Positions 18,013 through 26,954 of a stretch of 36,849 bases of DNA are shown here, piece by piece. The position numbers and the translations under genes are program-made. The notes below the pieces were generated by a model, which searched no databases, had not been told where the DNA came from, and worked only from the letters and a program-made list of their open reading frames with translations. Each line of letters begins with the position of its first letter. Position 1 is the stretch's first letter. Source of the stretch: Weeksellaceae bacterium TAE3-ERU29 (GTDB lineage: Bacteria > Bacteroidota > Bacteroidia > Flavobacteriales > Weeksellaceae); contig JAHUUM010000022.1 in NCBI GenBank assembly GCA_019218445.1, positions 1 to 36,849 of the forward strand, in the 5' to 3' direction.

Positions 18013-19545
18013 TTAAAAATATCCCACTCTATCTAAACTTCTATACTGAATAGCCTCCGCCAAATGCATTGAATTTATATTTTCTTTTTCGTCTAAATCT
18101 GCGATTGTTCTTGCAACACGTAAAATTCTATCATAAGCTCTGGCAGAAAGATTTAACTTATCCATTGCTTGTCTAAGCAACTCATAACTATCTTTATCCA
18201 ATGTACAGAAAGCATCTAACTGCTTGGGTCCCATTTGAGCATTATAATGTACATTTTCAAACTCCTGATATCTATTTTCTTGTATTTGTCTTGCTTTTAT
18301 TACTCTTTTTCTTATTTGTTCGCTGGATTCCCCATTTCGTTCAGCCGAAAGCTCATCAAACGGGACAGGCACTACTTCTATATGTAAATCTATTCTATCC
18401 AACAATGGACCTGATATTTTATTCATATAACGTTGCATTTCTGCTGTGCTTGAAGTATTCTGAGGGTCGTCAGGAAAAAATCCGCTCGGACTTGGGTTCA
18501 TAGAAGCCACCAACATAAAACTTGCCGGATAAGTTACCGTAAATTTAGCTCGGGAAATCGTAACCTCTCTATCCTCTAATGGCTGACGCATAACTTCTAA
18601 AACACTCCGCTGAAATTCGGGCAATTCATCTAAAAACAAAACACCGTTATGAGCCAAAGAAATTTCCCCGGGCTGAGGATAACTTCCGCCACCCACGAGT
18701 GCAACATCAGAAGTTGTATGATGCGGAGACGTAAACGGACGCACCGTCATAAGAGAAGAATTCTTTTTAAGTTTTCCTGCCACTGAATGAATTTTTGTAG
18801 TTTCCAAAGCCTCCTTTAACGTCAAAGGCGGAAGTATAGAAGGAATTCGTTTTGCTAACATAGTTTTCCCACTACCGGGCGGACCAATCAATAATATGTT
18901 ATGCCCGCCGGCTGCTGCTATTTCTAAAGCTCGTTTTACATTTTCCTGTCCTTTTACATCGGCAAAATCAAAAGGGAAATTATTTATACATTTAAAAAAT
19001 TCTTTTCTTGTATCAAATTCGGTTTTAGGTAAAGATTTGTCTTGGTCGAAAAAATCAATTACTTCTTTTATATTTTCTATTCCATAAACCTCTAAATTAT
19101 TTACCACAGCTGCCTCCATCGCATTTTGCTTAGGTAAGAAAATTCCTTTAAATCCTTCTTTTCTGGCTTGAACGGCAATAGGTAAAACTCCTTTTATTGG
19201 TTGCAAACTACCATCCAAAGAAAGCTCTCCCATAATAATATAATCACTAATATTTTCAGCATTTATCTGTTTGGAAGCAGCTAAAATCCCCATCGCAATC
19301 GTTAAATCATAAGCAGAACCTTCTTTTCTAATATCGGCAGGAGCCATATTAATAATGATTTTTTGTCTGGGATTTTTATAGCCTATATTTTGCAATGCCG
19401 CACTAATTCGGTGGCTACTTTCTCGCACTGCATTATCGGGTAATCCTACAATAAAATAGCCCGTTCCTTTATCTACATTGGTTTCTACAGTAATCGTTGT
19501 AGCATCTATTCCATAAATAGCACTTCCATAAGTTTTTATTAACAT
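18013..19545 (-). CDS. comM: YifB/ComM-family Mg-chelatase-like AAA+ ATPase
   Basis: AAA+ ATPase of the YifB/ComM family, 510 residues, full length. In naturally competent bacteria ComM is a branch-migration helicase that helps integrate incoming DNA. The N-terminal 170 residues form the Lon-protease-like ChlI domain (TVETNVDKGTGYFIVGLPD, IRKEGSAYDL). The Mg-chelatase ATPase has Walker A in LIGPPGSGKTMLAKR (residues about 219-233), Walker B in GVLFLDELPEF and the SHHTTSD-like segment RPFTSPHHTTSD. The C-terminal domain has LNLSARAYDRILRVARTIADL. It is monocistronic, with its own upstream space of 255 nt. Its 3' side directly abuts decayed array sequence. Confidence 0.93.
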   Translation of the reverse strand: MLIKTYGSAIYGIDATTITVETNVDKGTGYFIVGLPDNAVRESSHRISAALQNIGYKNPRQKIIINMAPADIRKEGSAYDLTIAMGILAASKQINAENISDYIIMGELSLDGSLQPIKGVLPIAVQARKEGFKGIFLPKQNAMEAAVVNNLEVYGIENIKEVIDFFDQDKSLPKTEFDTRKEFFKCINNFPFDFADVKGQENVKRALEIAAAGGHNILLIGPPGSGKTMLAKRIPSILPPLTLKEALETTKIHSVAGKLKKNSSLMTVRPFTSPHHTTSDVALVGGGSYPQPGEISLAHNGVLFLDELPEFQRSVLEVMRQPLEDREVTISRAKFTVTYPASFMLVASMNPSPSGFFPDDPQNTSSTAEMQRYMNKISGPLLDRIDLHIEVVPVPFDELSAERNGESSEQIRKRVIKARQIQENRYQEFENVHYNAQMGPKQLDAFCTLDKDSYELLRQAMDKLNLSARAYDRILRVARTIADLDEKENINSMHLAEAIQYRSLDRVGYF

Positions 19546-19800
19546 TTTAATTTAGATTGGTTGAATGTCCAATTTAACAAAAAGTATTGATTAAACCTTA
19601 AAATATTACAAATAATTAAATAATTTTAGATTAATGAATAAGAAATTATATGTATATTTACAGTTAAGGTATTATATAGGTAGTAAAGTAGTCTAAAAAT
19701 TATTATTTTTTATTTTTTCTATTGTTTATATTACTAATATGTTAAACTTTGATTTGAAGTTTTACTTTTATAATCCAATTAAAAACCAAACATTTATATT

Positions 19801-20160
19801 ATGAAAAATTTATTTTTAACTTTAGCATTTATACTATTAAGTAGCCTTACTTTTGCAAATAGTTCAGAACCTGTATATCCTCCTTTCTATGGAGAGATAA
19901 TTATTACCGAAGCATCATCTGATAGTGAGCTTACGGAATTTACTGTACAGTTTGCAGATTTGAAGAGTTTTCAGGAGTTTGATGTTAGTCAATTACCTAT
20001 TTCAAACTTAGATAAATGTAAATTATCTATAAAAGTAGATTTCCAAATTGAAGGTACATTGACAATGAAAAAGAGTATAAAATATGATAATATGTCTTGT
20101 AATAATATGAAACAAGACTTTCAAAAAGTAAAAGAAAGCATTAAAAAAATGATTAAGTAA
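19801..20160 (+). CDS. small secreted protein of unknown function
   Basis: A 119-residue protein with a clear Sec signal peptide (MKNLFLTLAFILLSSLTFANS, cleavage near residue 19-20). The mature part of about 99 residues has strands (PPFYGEIIITEASS, ELTEFTVQFADL), then two cysteines (Cys73 and Cys100) that could pair in the periplasm, and a Lys-rich helical end (MKQDFQKVKESIKKMIK). It is a single gene. TACTTTTA at 19763-19770 resembles a -10, but no matching TTTG is found at the right distance. Not recognised; the sequence gives no specific function. Confidence 0.6.
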   Translation: MKNLFLTLAFILLSSLTFANSSEPVYPPFYGEIIITEASSDSELTEFTVQFADLKSFQEFDVSQLPISNLDKCKLSIKVDFQIEGTLTMKKSIKYDNMSCNNMKQDFQKVKESIKKMIK

Positions 20161-20208
20161 TATAAAGAATAAATTGTTATTAATTATTCTGTTTTATGAA
20201 AAAATCAT

Positions 20209-20216
20209 TATATTAG
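20209..20216 (+). promoter_or_regulatory. possible -10 element of cdd
   Basis: TATATTAG, one base from TAnnTTTG, ends 18 nt before the cdd start codon. The -33 region is not convincing. Confidence 0.4.
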
Positions 20217-20234
20217 CACTATATTATACAAAGA

Positions 20235-20711
20235 ATGAAAGAATGGAGTTTCAAATATGATTTATTTTCTTCCAAAGAAGAACTGAGCGAAGAGGATAAA
20301 AATTTATTGAAAGAAGCAGTAAGTGCAATGAACAGAGCTTATGCTCCTTACTCAAAGTTTAAAGTAGGTTGTTCTATTCTAATGGCAAACGGTGAGGTAT
20401 TCACAGGAAACAACCAAGAAAATGCAGCCTATCCAAGCGGTTTATGTGCGGAAAGAGTTGCTATATTTGCAGCAAAAAGTGCTTTTCCTGATGAGAAAAT
20501 AAAAAAGATTTTGATAACAACCAGTGCCGAAAATCCTAAAGAAGCAGTTTCACCGTGTGGAGCATGTAGACAAGTATTAGTAGAATATGAGAAAAATCAA
20601 CTTTCTGATATAGAAATGTATTTTCAAGGGGCAGAACCACAGATAATCAAGTTGCACCGAGTATCAGATTTATTACCATTCAGTTTTCATTCAGATATGT
20701 TAACGCAATAG
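20235..20711 (+). CDS. cdd: cytidine deaminase
   Basis: Homotetrameric-type cytidine/deoxycytidine deaminase for pyrimidine salvage, 158 residues. The zinc site and catalytic Glu are in PSGLCAERVAIF (Cys71, Glu73), and the two other zinc cysteines in SPCGACRQVL (Cys108, Cys111). The substrate-binding motif AYAPYSKFKVG lies at residues 35-45 and NQENAAYPSG at 60-69. The N-terminal 25 residues are a little longer than in the shortest bacterial forms, as is common in flavobacteria. It lies 70 nt upstream of pdhA with no terminator in between, so some read-through is possible. Confidence 0.93.
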   Translation: MKEWSFKYDLFSSKEELSEEDKNLLKEAVSAMNRAYAPYSKFKVGCSILMANGEVFTGNNQENAAYPSGLCAERVAIFAAKSAFPDEKIKKILITTSAENPKEAVSPCGACRQVLVEYEKNQLSDIEMYFQGAEPQIIKLHRVSDLLPFSFHSDMLTQ

Positions 20712-20781
20712 TTTTGCAGTTTTAAAGCGAAAAACATAAATTTGTAGAATATATTCAAGATTTAAGTTATATAACAGAAAT

Positions 20782-21786
20782 ATGAAAGAAATAACTAAAG
20801 AAACCTACTTAAAATGGTTCGAAGAGATGACATTTTGGAGACGCTTCGAAGACAAGTGTCGCTCTATGTATTTAAAACAAAAAATCCGAGGATTTTTGCA
20901 CTTATATAATGGGCAAGAAGCTATCCCCGCGGGATTAATGCAATCTATGGACATGAGTAAAGATAAAATGATAACAGCTTACCGTTGTCACGTTTTACCT
21001 ATGGCTATGGGAGTAGATCCTAAAAGAATTATGGCTGAACTTTACGGAAAAGTAGACGGAACTTCTCACGGAATGGGTGGTTCTATGCACATTTTTAGTA
21101 AGGAACATAATTTTTATGGAGGACACGGAATTGTAGGAGGTCAAATCGCTTTAGGTGCAGGTATTGCATTCGCAGATAAGTATTTTGACAGAAAAGCTGT
21201 TACTTTATGTTTTATGGGAGACGGTGCTGTAAGACAAGGTTCATTACACGAGACATTCAATATGGCAATGAACTGGAAATTACCTGTAGTATTTATTTGT
21301 GAGAACAATAGATATGCAATGGGTACCAGTGTTAAAAGAACTGCAAATCACGAAGATATTTATAAATTAGCTTATGGCTATGAAATGCCTTCTGCTCCGG
21401 TAGATGGAATGGATCCTGAAAAAGTAGCTGAAGCAACTTATGAAGCTATTGAAAGAGCAAGAAGAGGAGACGGGCCTACATTTTTAGATATCAAAACATA
21501 TCGTTATAGAGGACATTCAATGTCAGATGCAGAGCCTTATAGAACTAAAGAAGAAGTTGCCAAATATAAAGAAGAAGATCCTATTTTATTAGTTCAACAT
21601 AGAATTTTAGAAAATAATTGGGCTACAGAAGAAGAGTTAAACGCAATTACCGACGAGCAAATCAAAAAAGTTGAAGAATGTGTTAAATTTGCAGAGGAAT
21701 CTTCATTCCCGGATGCAGAACAAATTTATTCAACAGTATACGAGCAAGAAGATTACCCGTTTTTAGATAAAGTAGAAAATCAATAA
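20782..21786 (+). CDS. pdhA: pyruvate dehydrogenase E1 component, alpha subunit
   Basis: Thiamine-diphosphate-binding alpha subunit of the E1 enzyme, which decarboxylates pyruvate and passes the acetyl group to E2 lipoyl groups. It has 334 residues, normal for the alpha2beta2 type. The ThDP motif is GDGAVRQGSLHETFNMAMNW ending in VVFICENN. The phosphorylation-loop region has YRYRGHSMSDAEPYRTKEEV. Early conserved blocks are FLHLYNGQEA and GTSHGMGGSMH. No beta subunit gene follows; in this window pdhA is coupled directly to the E2 gene with a 3-nt gap. The beta subunit must be encoded elsewhere, as in other flavobacteria. A branched-chain dehydrogenase role is less likely because of the E2 partner's architecture. 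Confidence 0.92.
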   Translation: MKEITKETYLKWFEEMTFWRRFEDKCRSMYLKQKIRGFLHLYNGQEAIPAGLMQSMDMSKDKMITAYRCHVLPMAMGVDPKRIMAELYGKVDGTSHGMGGSMHIFSKEHNFYGGHGIVGGQIALGAGIAFADKYFDRKAVTLCFMGDGAVRQGSLHETFNMAMNWKLPVVFICENNRYAMGTSVKRTANHEDIYKLAYGYEMPSAPVDGMDPEKVAEATYEAIERARRGDGPTFLDIKTYRYRGHSMSDAEPYRTKEEVAKYKEEDPILLVQHRILENNWATEEELNAITDEQIKKVEECVKFAEESSFPDAEQIYSTVYEQEDYPFLDKVENQ

Positions 21787-21789
21787 ATT

Positions 21790-23412
21790 ATGGCTGAAGT
21801 AATAAAAATGCCTCGCTTAAGCGATACCATGGAAGAAGGTAAAGTAGAGGCTTGGAATAAGAAAGTTGGAGATAAGGTAGCTTATGGCGATATCTTAGCT
21901 GAAATTGAAACTGATAAAGCAGTTCAAGAGTTTGAAACAGATGTAGAAGGAACATTACTTTATATCGGAGTAGAAGAAGGACAGGCAGCACCGGTAGATA
22001 GCATATTAGCTATTATTGGTAAAGAAGGAGAAGATATCAGCGGTTTAATTGATGGTAGCGGATCTTCTGATAATAGCTCTGAAGCTGAATCTGAGGAAGA
22101 AGAAGAGCAAGAAACAGAATCTTCTGACGATAGTCAACCAGCAGCAGAGGTGCCTGATAATGTAACAGTTGTTAGTATGCCTCGTTTGAGTGATACTATG
22201 GAAGAAGGTAAAGTAGAGGCTTGGAATAAGAAAGTTGGAGATAAGGTAGCTTATGGTGATATCTTAGCTGAAATTGAGACTGATAAAGCAGTTCAAGAAT
22301 TTGAAACAGATGTAGAAGGTACTTTACTTTATATAGGAGTAGAAGAAGGACAATCAGCACCGGTAGATAGTATTTTAGCTATCATTGGACCTGAAGGAAC
22401 TGATGTTTCTGCTATTGTTAGTGGAGGTGGTGAAAAAGCTGAAGCTAAAAAAGAAGAGGCTCCAAAACAAGAGAAAAAAGAAGCTCCTAAAAAAGCAGAA
22501 CCTACTAAGGAAGCTCCAAAACAAAAGGCTAAACCTGCTTCAAATAAAACAGGTAGAATATTTATTTCTCCTTTAGCTAAAAAATTAGCAGAGGAAAAAG
22601 GATATGACATCAATCAAATTCAAGGAACAGGTGATAATGGTAGAATCGTGAAAAAGGATGTAGAGAACTTTACACCTCAAGCAACTCAACCACAAGCAAC
22701 ACCTTCTGCTGTTACAGCAGGAATTCCTATGGGGGAAGATAATGTTATTCCTAACTCTCAAATGAGAAAAGTAATAGCTAAGCGTTTATCTCAAAGTAAA
22801 TTTACAGCTCCTCACTACTATTTAAATATAGAAGTAGATATGGATAATGTAATGGCTGCAAGAAAACAAATTAATCAAATTCCTGATACTAAAGTATCAT
22901 TTAATGATATTGTTTTAAAAGCTACTGCAATGGCTGTTAAAAAACATCCTGTTGTAAATTCTACTTGGAAAGATAATGAAATTACACAATACGGAAGTGT
23001 TAATATAGGAGTAGCAGTTGCTGTTCCGGATGGGTTAGTAGTTCCTGTTGTTAAAAATGCAGACTTTAAATCATTATCTCAAATTTCAGCAGAAGTTAAG
23101 GATTTAGCTACTCGCTCAAGAGAAAAGAAAATTAAAGCTGATGAAATGGAAGGTTCTACCTTTACTATTTCTAACTTAGGTGCTTATGGAGTAGAAAGCT
23201 TTACATCTATTATTAATCAACCTAACTCTTGTATCTTATCAGTAGGTGCAATCGTAGAGAAACCGGTTGTTAAAAATGGACAAATTGTTGTAGGACATAC
23301 AATGAAACTTTGTTTAGCTTGTGACCACAGAACAGTGGATGGAGCAACAGGAAGTTTATTCTTACAAACATTAAAACAATATTTAGAAACTCCAATGGCT
23401 ATGTTAGTATAG
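21790..23412 (+). CDS. pdhC: pyruvate dehydrogenase E2, dihydrolipoamide acetyltransferase with two lipoyl domains
   Basis: Core acyltransferase of the pyruvate dehydrogenase complex, 540 residues. Two lipoyl domains (residues 2-77 and 126-200) carry lipoyl lysines Lys43 and Lys166 in EIETDKAVQEF. They are nearly identical to each other in protein and DNA. An acidic linker (94-118) separates them, and a Lys/Glu/Ala/Pro-rich linker (213-253) follows. The E1/E3-binding domain is at about 256-294 (FISPLAKKLAEEKGYD, GTGDNGRIVKKDV). The catalytic domain covers about 318-540, with the active site DHRTVDG (His513, Asp517). It starts 3 nt after pdhA and ends before a strong terminator. Expected to form a large cubic or icosahedral core. 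Confidence 0.94.
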   Translation: MAEVIKMPRLSDTMEEGKVEAWNKKVGDKVAYGDILAEIETDKAVQEFETDVEGTLLYIGVEEGQAAPVDSILAIIGKEGEDISGLIDGSGSSDNSSEAESEEEEEQETESSDDSQPAAEVPDNVTVVSMPRLSDTMEEGKVEAWNKKVGDKVAYGDILAEIETDKAVQEFETDVEGTLLYIGVEEGQSAPVDSILAIIGPEGTDVSAIVSGGGEKAEAKKEEAPKQEKKEAPKKAEPTKEAPKQKAKPASNKTGRIFISPLAKKLAEEKGYDINQIQGTGDNGRIVKKDVENFTPQATQPQATPSAVTAGIPMGEDNVIPNSQMRKVIAKRLSQSKFTAPHYYLNIEVDMDNVMAARKQINQIPDTKVSFNDIVLKATAMAVKKHPVVNSTWKDNEITQYGSVNIGVAVAVPDGLVVPVVKNADFKSLSQISAEVKDLATRSREKKIKADEMEGSTFTISNLGAYGVESFTSIINQPNSCILSVGAIVEKPVVKNGQIVVGHTMKLCLACDHRTVDGATGSLFLQTLKQYLETPMAMLV

Positions 23413-23440
23413 TCTATAAAATTAAATATTATTTATTTTT

Positions 23441-23478
23441 AATAAAGTTGAGGGATTTTTCTCTCAACTTTATTTTTT
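23441..23478 (+). terminator. intrinsic terminator of pdhA-pdhC
   Basis: A perfect 12-bp stem AATAAAGTTGAG/CTCAACTTTATT with a 10-nt loop, continuing into a T-run. It lies 29 nt after the pdhC stop. Confidence 0.9.
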
Positions 23479-23631
23479 ATAATCAATAACGGATTTTATT
23501 TTGTTAAAATCATAAAGAGTAAAAAAATACAGTGTCATAATGGCATATTTAAATTAGATTACTCGTGATTTGCATAAATTACCCCAATAATATTTATACG
23601 GCATAATTCATGCTAATTACAAACTATTATT

Positions 23632-23639
23632 TATATTTG
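23632..23639 (+). promoter_or_regulatory. -10 element of clpC
   Basis: TATATTTG matches TAnnTTTG and ends 16 nt before the clpC start codon. The -33 position has no TTTG, so the promoter may need an activator or be weak. No CtsR-like or CIRCE operator is evident. Confidence 0.6.
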
Positions 23640-23655
23640 AACAGAGGTTAATATT

Positions 23656-26166
23656 ATGAACGATAATTTTTCACAAAGAGTAAAAGATGTAATTGCTTAC
23701 AGTAAAGAGGAGGCAATTAGATTGGGACACGATAATATAGGAACAGAACATTTAGTATTAGGAATATTAAGAGACGGTGGAGGTAAAGCTATTCGCTTAC
23801 TTCAATCTCTTGATGTAGATTTAGATGCCGTTAGAGCTAAAATAGAATTAATGGCTCCTCCTAAAGAAGTGCTGGATAAAACTCCTAAAAATTTACAATT
23901 AACTAAACAAGCAGAGAGAGCTTTAAAAACAACTTTTTTAGAAGCAAAACTACAGCATAGTAGTTCTGTTGATACTGTTCATTTACTTTTATGTATTCTC
24001 AGAAATGAGAGTGACCCTATAACTCAATTAATGAATAAGTTTGATATAGATTATGATACTCTAAAAGAAGAATTTGGTTTTCAGTCAGAGAAAAGCGATT
24101 ATTCAAATCCTACAGCAAGTGCAGAAGATTATGAAGAAGAGCGAGAAGAAAAAAGAATTCCTCTGGGGTCAGGTAAAAAACAAGGAGCTACAACTTCTAA
24201 GACCAAAACCCCTGTTTTAGATAATTTCGGAAGAGATTTAACAAATTTAGCGGCAGAAGGAAAGTTAGATCCTGTAATTGGTAGAGAGAAAGAAATAGAA
24301 AGAGTTTCTCAGATTCTGAGCCGAAGAAAAAAGAATAATCCATTATTAATAGGAGAACCGGGAGTAGGGAAGTCAGCAATAGCAGAAGGTTTAGCGTTGA
24401 GAATAATTCAAAGAAAAGTTTCTCGTGTGTTATATGATAAACGAGTAGTAACTTTAGATTTAGCAGGGATTGTTGCCGGAACTAAATACCGTGGTCAGTT
24501 TGAAGAACGAATGAAGGCTATTATGAATGAATTGGAGAAAAATGATGATATAATCCTTTTCATAGACGAACTTCATACCATTGTAGGAGCGGGAGGTGCG
24601 GCCGGCTCGTTAGATGCTTCTAATATGTTTAAACCAGCTTTGGCACGTGGTGAAATTCAATGTATAGGAGCTACAACTTTAGATGAGTATAGACAATATA
24701 TAGAAAAGGATGGTGCTTTGGAAAGAAGATTCCAGAAAGTCATGGTAGAGCCTACAACTCCTGAGCAAACAATTGAAATATTAGAGCAAGTCAAAGATAA
24801 ATATGAAAATCACCATAATGTAATCTATACTAAAGAAGCAATAGATGCTTGTGTGAGTTTAACTGCTCGTTACATTACAGACCGATTTTTACCTGATAAA
24901 GCTATTGATGCATTAGATGAAGCAGGTTCTCGTGTACATATAAAAAATATTCATGTTCCTCAAGAAGTATTGGATTTAGAAAAAGCTTTAGAAGAAGTAA
25001 AAGAAGCTAAAGATAATGCAGTAAAATCTCAGAAATATGAAGAAGCAGCGAATCTAAGAGATAAATTAAAAGAAGTAGAACTTAATTTAAAACAGGCTCA
25101 AGAAGATTGGATAGCAAATTCTAATGAACATAGAGTGACAGTAGATGAAGAAAATGTAGCAGAAGTTGTATCTATGATGAGTGGAATTCCTGTTCATAGA
25201 GTTGCCGAAGGAGAAATTAAGAAATTAGCTCAAATGTCTTCTTTAATTAAAGGAAAATTAATTGGGCAAGATGAAGCTGTGGATAAAGTTGTAAAAGCAA
25301 TTCAAAGAAATAGAGCCGGGTTAAAAGATCCTAACAGACCAATTGGTTCATTCATATTTTTAGGGACAACCGGAGTAGGTAAAACACAATTAGCAAAAGT
25401 ATTATCTAAAGAAATATTTGATTCTGAAGATGCTTTAATCCGTATAGATATGAGTGAATATATGGAGAAATTTGCAGTTTCTCGTTTAGTAGGAGCACCT
25501 CCGGGATACGTAGGATATGAAGAAGGTGGACAATTAACTGAGGCTGTACGTAGAAAACCGTATTCAGTATTATTATTAGACGAGATAGAAAAAGCTCACC
25601 CTGATGTGTTTAATATTTTATTACAAATATTAGATGATGGTCATGTAACGGATAGTGTAGGACGAAAAGTTGATTTTAGAAATACAATTATTATCCTAAC
25701 ATCTAATATAGGAACTCGTCAGTTAAAAGACTTTGGTGATGGAGTAGGTTTTGGAACTCAAGCAAAAATGAACTCAGCAGATGATAGAGCTAAAAGTACA
25801 ATTCAGAATGCACTTAAAAAGACATTTGCTCCGGAATTTTTAAACAGAATAGATGATGTAATTATATTTAATGCATTAGATAAAGAAGGTATTCTAAGAA
25901 TTATAGATGTAGAGCTTAATAAACTTTATAAACGAATAAAAGATGTGGGTTACGATATAAAAATAACCGATGAGGCGAGAGAGTTTATCGCAGAAAAAGG
26001 CTTTGATAAAGATTATGGAGCTCGTCCTTTAAAAAGAGCAATTCAGAAATATATTGAAGATCCGTTAGCGGAAGAAATCATTAATACAAATATAAAAGAG
26101 GGAGATGCTATAATTTTAGAATTAAATGAAGAAAAAGATGGTGTAAAAGTAAAAATAGCTGAATAA
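23656..26166 (+). CDS. clpC: ATP-dependent Clp protease ATPase subunit ClpC
   Basis: Hsp100/ClpC unfoldase that feeds substrates to ClpP, 836 residues. Two Clp_N repeats lie at about 1-145 (GTEHLVLGILRDGGG and VDTVHLLLCILRNE). The first AAA+ module has Walker A GEPGVGKSA at 233-241 and Walker B ILFIDELHTIVGAG. A short UVR-containing middle region follows at about 450-480 (KSQKYEEAANLRDKLKEVE), which separates ClpC from ClpB. The second AAA+ module has Walker A GTTGVGKTQ at 570-578 and Walker B VLLLDEIEKAHPDVF, and a C-terminal D2-small domain with DYGARPLKRAIQKYI. No McsA/McsB or CtsR genes are nearby. It is monocistronic between two terminators. Confidence 0.95.
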   Translation: MNDNFSQRVKDVIAYSKEEAIRLGHDNIGTEHLVLGILRDGGGKAIRLLQSLDVDLDAVRAKIELMAPPKEVLDKTPKNLQLTKQAERALKTTFLEAKLQHSSSVDTVHLLLCILRNESDPITQLMNKFDIDYDTLKEEFGFQSEKSDYSNPTASAEDYEEEREEKRIPLGSGKKQGATTSKTKTPVLDNFGRDLTNLAAEGKLDPVIGREKEIERVSQILSRRKKNNPLLIGEPGVGKSAIAEGLALRIIQRKVSRVLYDKRVVTLDLAGIVAGTKYRGQFEERMKAIMNELEKNDDIILFIDELHTIVGAGGAAGSLDASNMFKPALARGEIQCIGATTLDEYRQYIEKDGALERRFQKVMVEPTTPEQTIEILEQVKDKYENHHNVIYTKEAIDACVSLTARYITDRFLPDKAIDALDEAGSRVHIKNIHVPQEVLDLEKALEEVKEAKDNAVKSQKYEEAANLRDKLKEVELNLKQAQEDWIANSNEHRVTVDEENVAEVVSMMSGIPVHRVAEGEIKKLAQMSSLIKGKLIGQDEAVDKVVKAIQRNRAGLKDPNRPIGSFIFLGTTGVGKTQLAKVLSKEIFDSEDALIRIDMSEYMEKFAVSRLVGAPPGYVGYEEGGQLTEAVRRKPYSVLLLDEIEKAHPDVFNILLQILDDGHVTDSVGRKVDFRNTIIILTSNIGTRQLKDFGDGVGFGTQAKMNSADDRAKSTIQNALKKTFAPEFLNRIDDVIIFNALDKEGILRIIDVELNKLYKRIKDVGYDIKITDEAREFIAEKGFDKDYGARPLKRAIQKYIEDPLAEEIINTNIKEGDAIILELNEEKDGVKVKIAE

Positions 26167-26187
26167 TAAAATATTAAAAAAAAGTAG

Positions 26188-26217
26188 AAAGCCGCCTCAA
26201 AACTGGGGCGGTTTTCT
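26188..26217 (+). terminator. intrinsic terminator of clpC
   Basis: Stem GCCGCCTC with GGGGCGGT around an AAAACT loop, followed by TTTTCTT. It starts 22 nt after the clpC stop and belongs to the GCCGYCT stem family seen four times in the window. Confidence 0.8.
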
Positions 26218-26301
26218 TATTAAAAAAAGTCATGTAATAGTTGTTGATTAAGAGAGAATTTAGTATCTTTTTAATTATACCAAAGCAAAAGAAAACCTGT
26301 T

Positions 26302-26450
26302 ATGCTACCAGTGTATTAAAGAAAAGAACGCATGGTAATATTTGCTCATCTCAAACACGACCAAAAATTTAAGCGATTAGCTTGAAAGGCTTGAAAAAAG
26401 TAGAATTAGAGTTCGGGTTACATACTTTAGGGGGAATGTCTCTAAATAAA
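26302..26450 (+). pseudogene. decayed C-terminal fragment of an IS1182-like transposase
   Basis: Between two terminators the plus strand has scraps of transposase-like sequence in different frames. One reads VIFAHLKHDQKFKR (26335-26376). Another, shifted by one base, reads LKGLKKVELEFGLHTLG from about 26381. In IS1182-family transposases a similar order occurs near the C-terminus (VFG-N-x-KHN-x-x-FKRF followed by RGxxKVxxExGLxxLAHN). Frameshifts and stops show it is dead. No inverted repeats can be assigned. The match is by memory of the family pattern, so it is moderate at best. Confidence 0.45.
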
Positions 26451-26483
26451 AAAAATAAATTCTACCTCAGAATACTCAAAAAA

Positions 26484-26515
26484 CCGCCTTGATGGGTATC
26501 AAGACGGCTTTCTTT
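26484..26515 (-). terminator. bidirectional intrinsic terminator after the ytxH-like gene
   Basis: A perfect 10-bp stem CCGCCTTGAT/ATCAAGACGG with a 4-nt loop. On the minus strand it runs into a T6 tract 21 nt after the stop of the ytxH-like gene. On the plus strand it is followed by CTTTCTTTTT. Confidence 0.85.
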
Positions 26516-26535
26516 TTAGATTAAAACTAAAATTT

Positions 26536-26814
26536 TTATTTTAGTTGTTTTTTAGCTTCTTGTGCTAATTCTTCTTTAGAGTTTTTAGCTTCTTCTTTAA
26601 GATTTTTAAGTTCATCTTTCGCCTGACCTAATTTATCAGAAATACCTTCTTTTAAATCTTTAGTATAACAATTTAAATTTTCTTTAATATTTTTCTGAAG
26701 TTTTTCTAACTTGTCTTGAACTTTTTCTTTTTCATCCGGAGACATTTTTGTGTATTTGTAAAACGCATAAGCTCCTAAACCTAATAAGGCTATTATTCCA
26801 CCTGATTTTTTCAT
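26536..26814 (-). CDS. YtxH-like small membrane-anchored helical protein
   Basis: A 92-residue protein. A short hydrophobic N-terminal helix (residues 4-20, GGIIALLGLGAYAFYKY) may anchor it in the inner membrane. The rest is a long amphipathic, Lys/Glu-rich helix or coiled coil (KVQDKLEKLQKNIKENL, then KDELKNLKEEAKNSKEEL). This is the layout of the YtxH domain family, associated with general stress in other bacteria. There is a single Cys at position 49. It is a single gene with its own bidirectional terminator downstream. The exact role is not known. Confidence 0.65.
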   Translation of the reverse strand: MKKSGGIIALLGLGAYAFYKYTKMSPDEKEKVQDKLEKLQKNIKENLNCYTKDLKEGISDKLGQAKDELKNLKEEAKNSKEELAQEAKKQLK

Positions 26815-26954
26815 AATTAAAATTTTATAGTTTAATAGAAATTTTCATGCCAAACTAAATTTTTTACTAAAAAATATTTTAAATTATTAAAAAGTCTTGT
26901 TATTAAAATTTTTCTCCAAGAACTTTAAAGAAAATATTCTAAGAAAACTATTAA

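Noticed and set aside
26221-26480. Possible structural RNA gene after clpC
   Set aside because: I found no RNase P, tmRNA, SRP or 6S hallmarks. Transposase-like scraps explain part of it better.
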